This document shows positions 4,467 through 5,001 of a stretch of DNA of 5,001 nucleotides, one piece after another. Source of the stretch: Comamonas sp. GTDB taxonomy: Bacteria; Pseudomonadota; Gammaproteobacteria; Burkholderiales; Burkholderiaceae_C. The notes below the pieces were generated by a model. That model searched no databases, was not told the DNA's origin, and saw only the letters and a program-made list of their open reading frames with translations. A program made the translations under genes and the position numbers. Position 1 is the first letter of the stretch; each line of letters opens with the position of its first letter. The stretch covers positions 1 through 5,001 of the forward strand of contig JAHAYB010000161.1 in the NCBI GenBank assembly GCA_018384835.1, given 5' to 3'.

Positions 4467-5001
4467 CTAGGCCAGCGCTGCCGCTGTAATTTCCAAGCTA
4501 CGCAGGCGCAAGCCGGCATCAAACACATCTGTGACCAACATGCACTCATCCGCACCGGTGGCTTCCTGGATGCGGGCAAAGCCTTGGCGCACGGTGTCAG
4601 CCCCGCCAATCACCGCCAGCGCCAGAAAGTCTTGAATGGCGTTTTGCGCATTGGGCGGCAGTTGCTGCATAAAGCCCTCCACAGGCGGGGGCAGCTTGCC
4701 GCGCTGGTTGGTGAGGATGCCCAGCACGCGCTGGTAGGTGCTGCTGGCAAGGAAATGCGCCTCTTCATCCGTCGGGGCGGCAATCACCGGAACGCCCACC
4801 ATCACATAGGGCTTGGGGTGGGCGGCGGAGGGCTGGTACAGGCGGCGGTACACATCCACCGCTGCCAGCAATTGCTGGGGCGCAAAGTGCGAGGCAAAGG
4901 CATAGGGCAACCCTTTAGCCGCAGCCAGTTGGGCAGAGTACAGGCTAGAACCCAGCAGCCAGATAGGCACTTGCGTACCAGTGCCGGGGGTGGCGCTGAT
5001 G
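4467..5001 (-). CDS. Luciferase-like flavin-dependent oxidoreductase, group 1 (C-terminal part)
   Basis: The C-terminal 178 residues of an LLM-class (bacterial luciferase-like) monooxygenase, which uses reduced flavin and oxygen on an unknown substrate in the cytoplasm. The frame is open to the window edge and the gene continues beyond it; the GTG at 4970 is an internal Val codon. The stretch ATPGTGTQVPIWLLGSSLY, then SAQLAAAKGLPYAFASHFAP, is the hallmark of the group-1 subfamily (YhbW-like), about halfway along a roughly 330-residue protein. The C-terminal GADECMLVTDVFDAGLRLRSLEI is also typical. The protein looks intact to its TAG stop. It is an ordinary chromosomal gene, read toward the element. 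No terminator is evident after it. Confidence 0.93.
   Translation of the reverse strand, partial: ISATPGTGTQVPIWLLGSSLYSAQLAAAKGLPYAFASHFAPQQLLAAVDVYRRLYQPSAAHPKPYVMVGVPVIAAPTDEEAHFLASSTYQRVLGILTNQRGKLPPPVEGFMQQLPPNAQNAIQDFLALAVIGGADTVRQGFARIQEATGADECMLVTDVFDAGLRLRSLEITAAALA

Overview
The window looks like a chromosomal stretch from a GC-rich betaproteobacterium. Burkholderiales/Comamonadaceae-type is an inference from protein style, codon use and a dispersed repeat of the 'CTTCGGCAGGCTCAGGACA' type; no marker gene proves it. Two ordinary chromosomal genes run off the ends. A sensor histidine kinase (+ strand, 5' end missing) occupies 1-1296. The C-terminal half of a luciferase-like flavin-dependent monooxygenase (- strand, 5' end missing) occupies 4467-5001.

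Between them lies about 3.1 kb that reads as a small prophage, phage satellite or a remnant of one, with all genes on the minus strand. In transcription order (high to low coordinates) it holds: a GH108-family muramidase/endolysin with an N-terminal membrane segment (about 4386-3661); a GC-rich repeat field with ten GCGGGC-type elements, a perfect 13-bp tandem duplication and a perfect 13-bp inverted repeat (3653-3466), which resembles an iteron-type replication origin; a regulatory leader (3427-3185); and a 621-residue TOPRIM primase fused to a RecA-like helicase/ATPase (3184-1319).

The leader is the most interesting part. It contains, in order, a 22-codon reading frame, a hairpin plus T-run that looks like an intrinsic terminator, and a 65-nt three-way-junction RNA closed by a perfect 10-bp stem. 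Two unpaired or partly unpaired stretches of that RNA (GCTGGTTCC and GTTTCGA) are exactly complementary, in the right order, to the start of the upstream leader frame. This is the architecture of the C4 (phages P1/P7) and CI (satellite P4) antisense immunity RNAs, which are cut out of the same transcript they control and cause premature termination ahead of the replication or antirepressor gene. A further 6-nt match to the RNA loop overlaps the primase Shine-Dalgarno sequence. The inferred logic is that the processed RNA pairs with the leader, blocks leader translation, and keeps primase/helicase expression off in the dormant state.

Other oddities: the only good ribosome-binding site for the endolysin drives an ATG that is one base out of frame at a run of nine A's; the primase gene has a sharply AT-richer central block, suggesting mosaicism; and no integrase, repressor, holin or attachment-site repeat is visible in the window.
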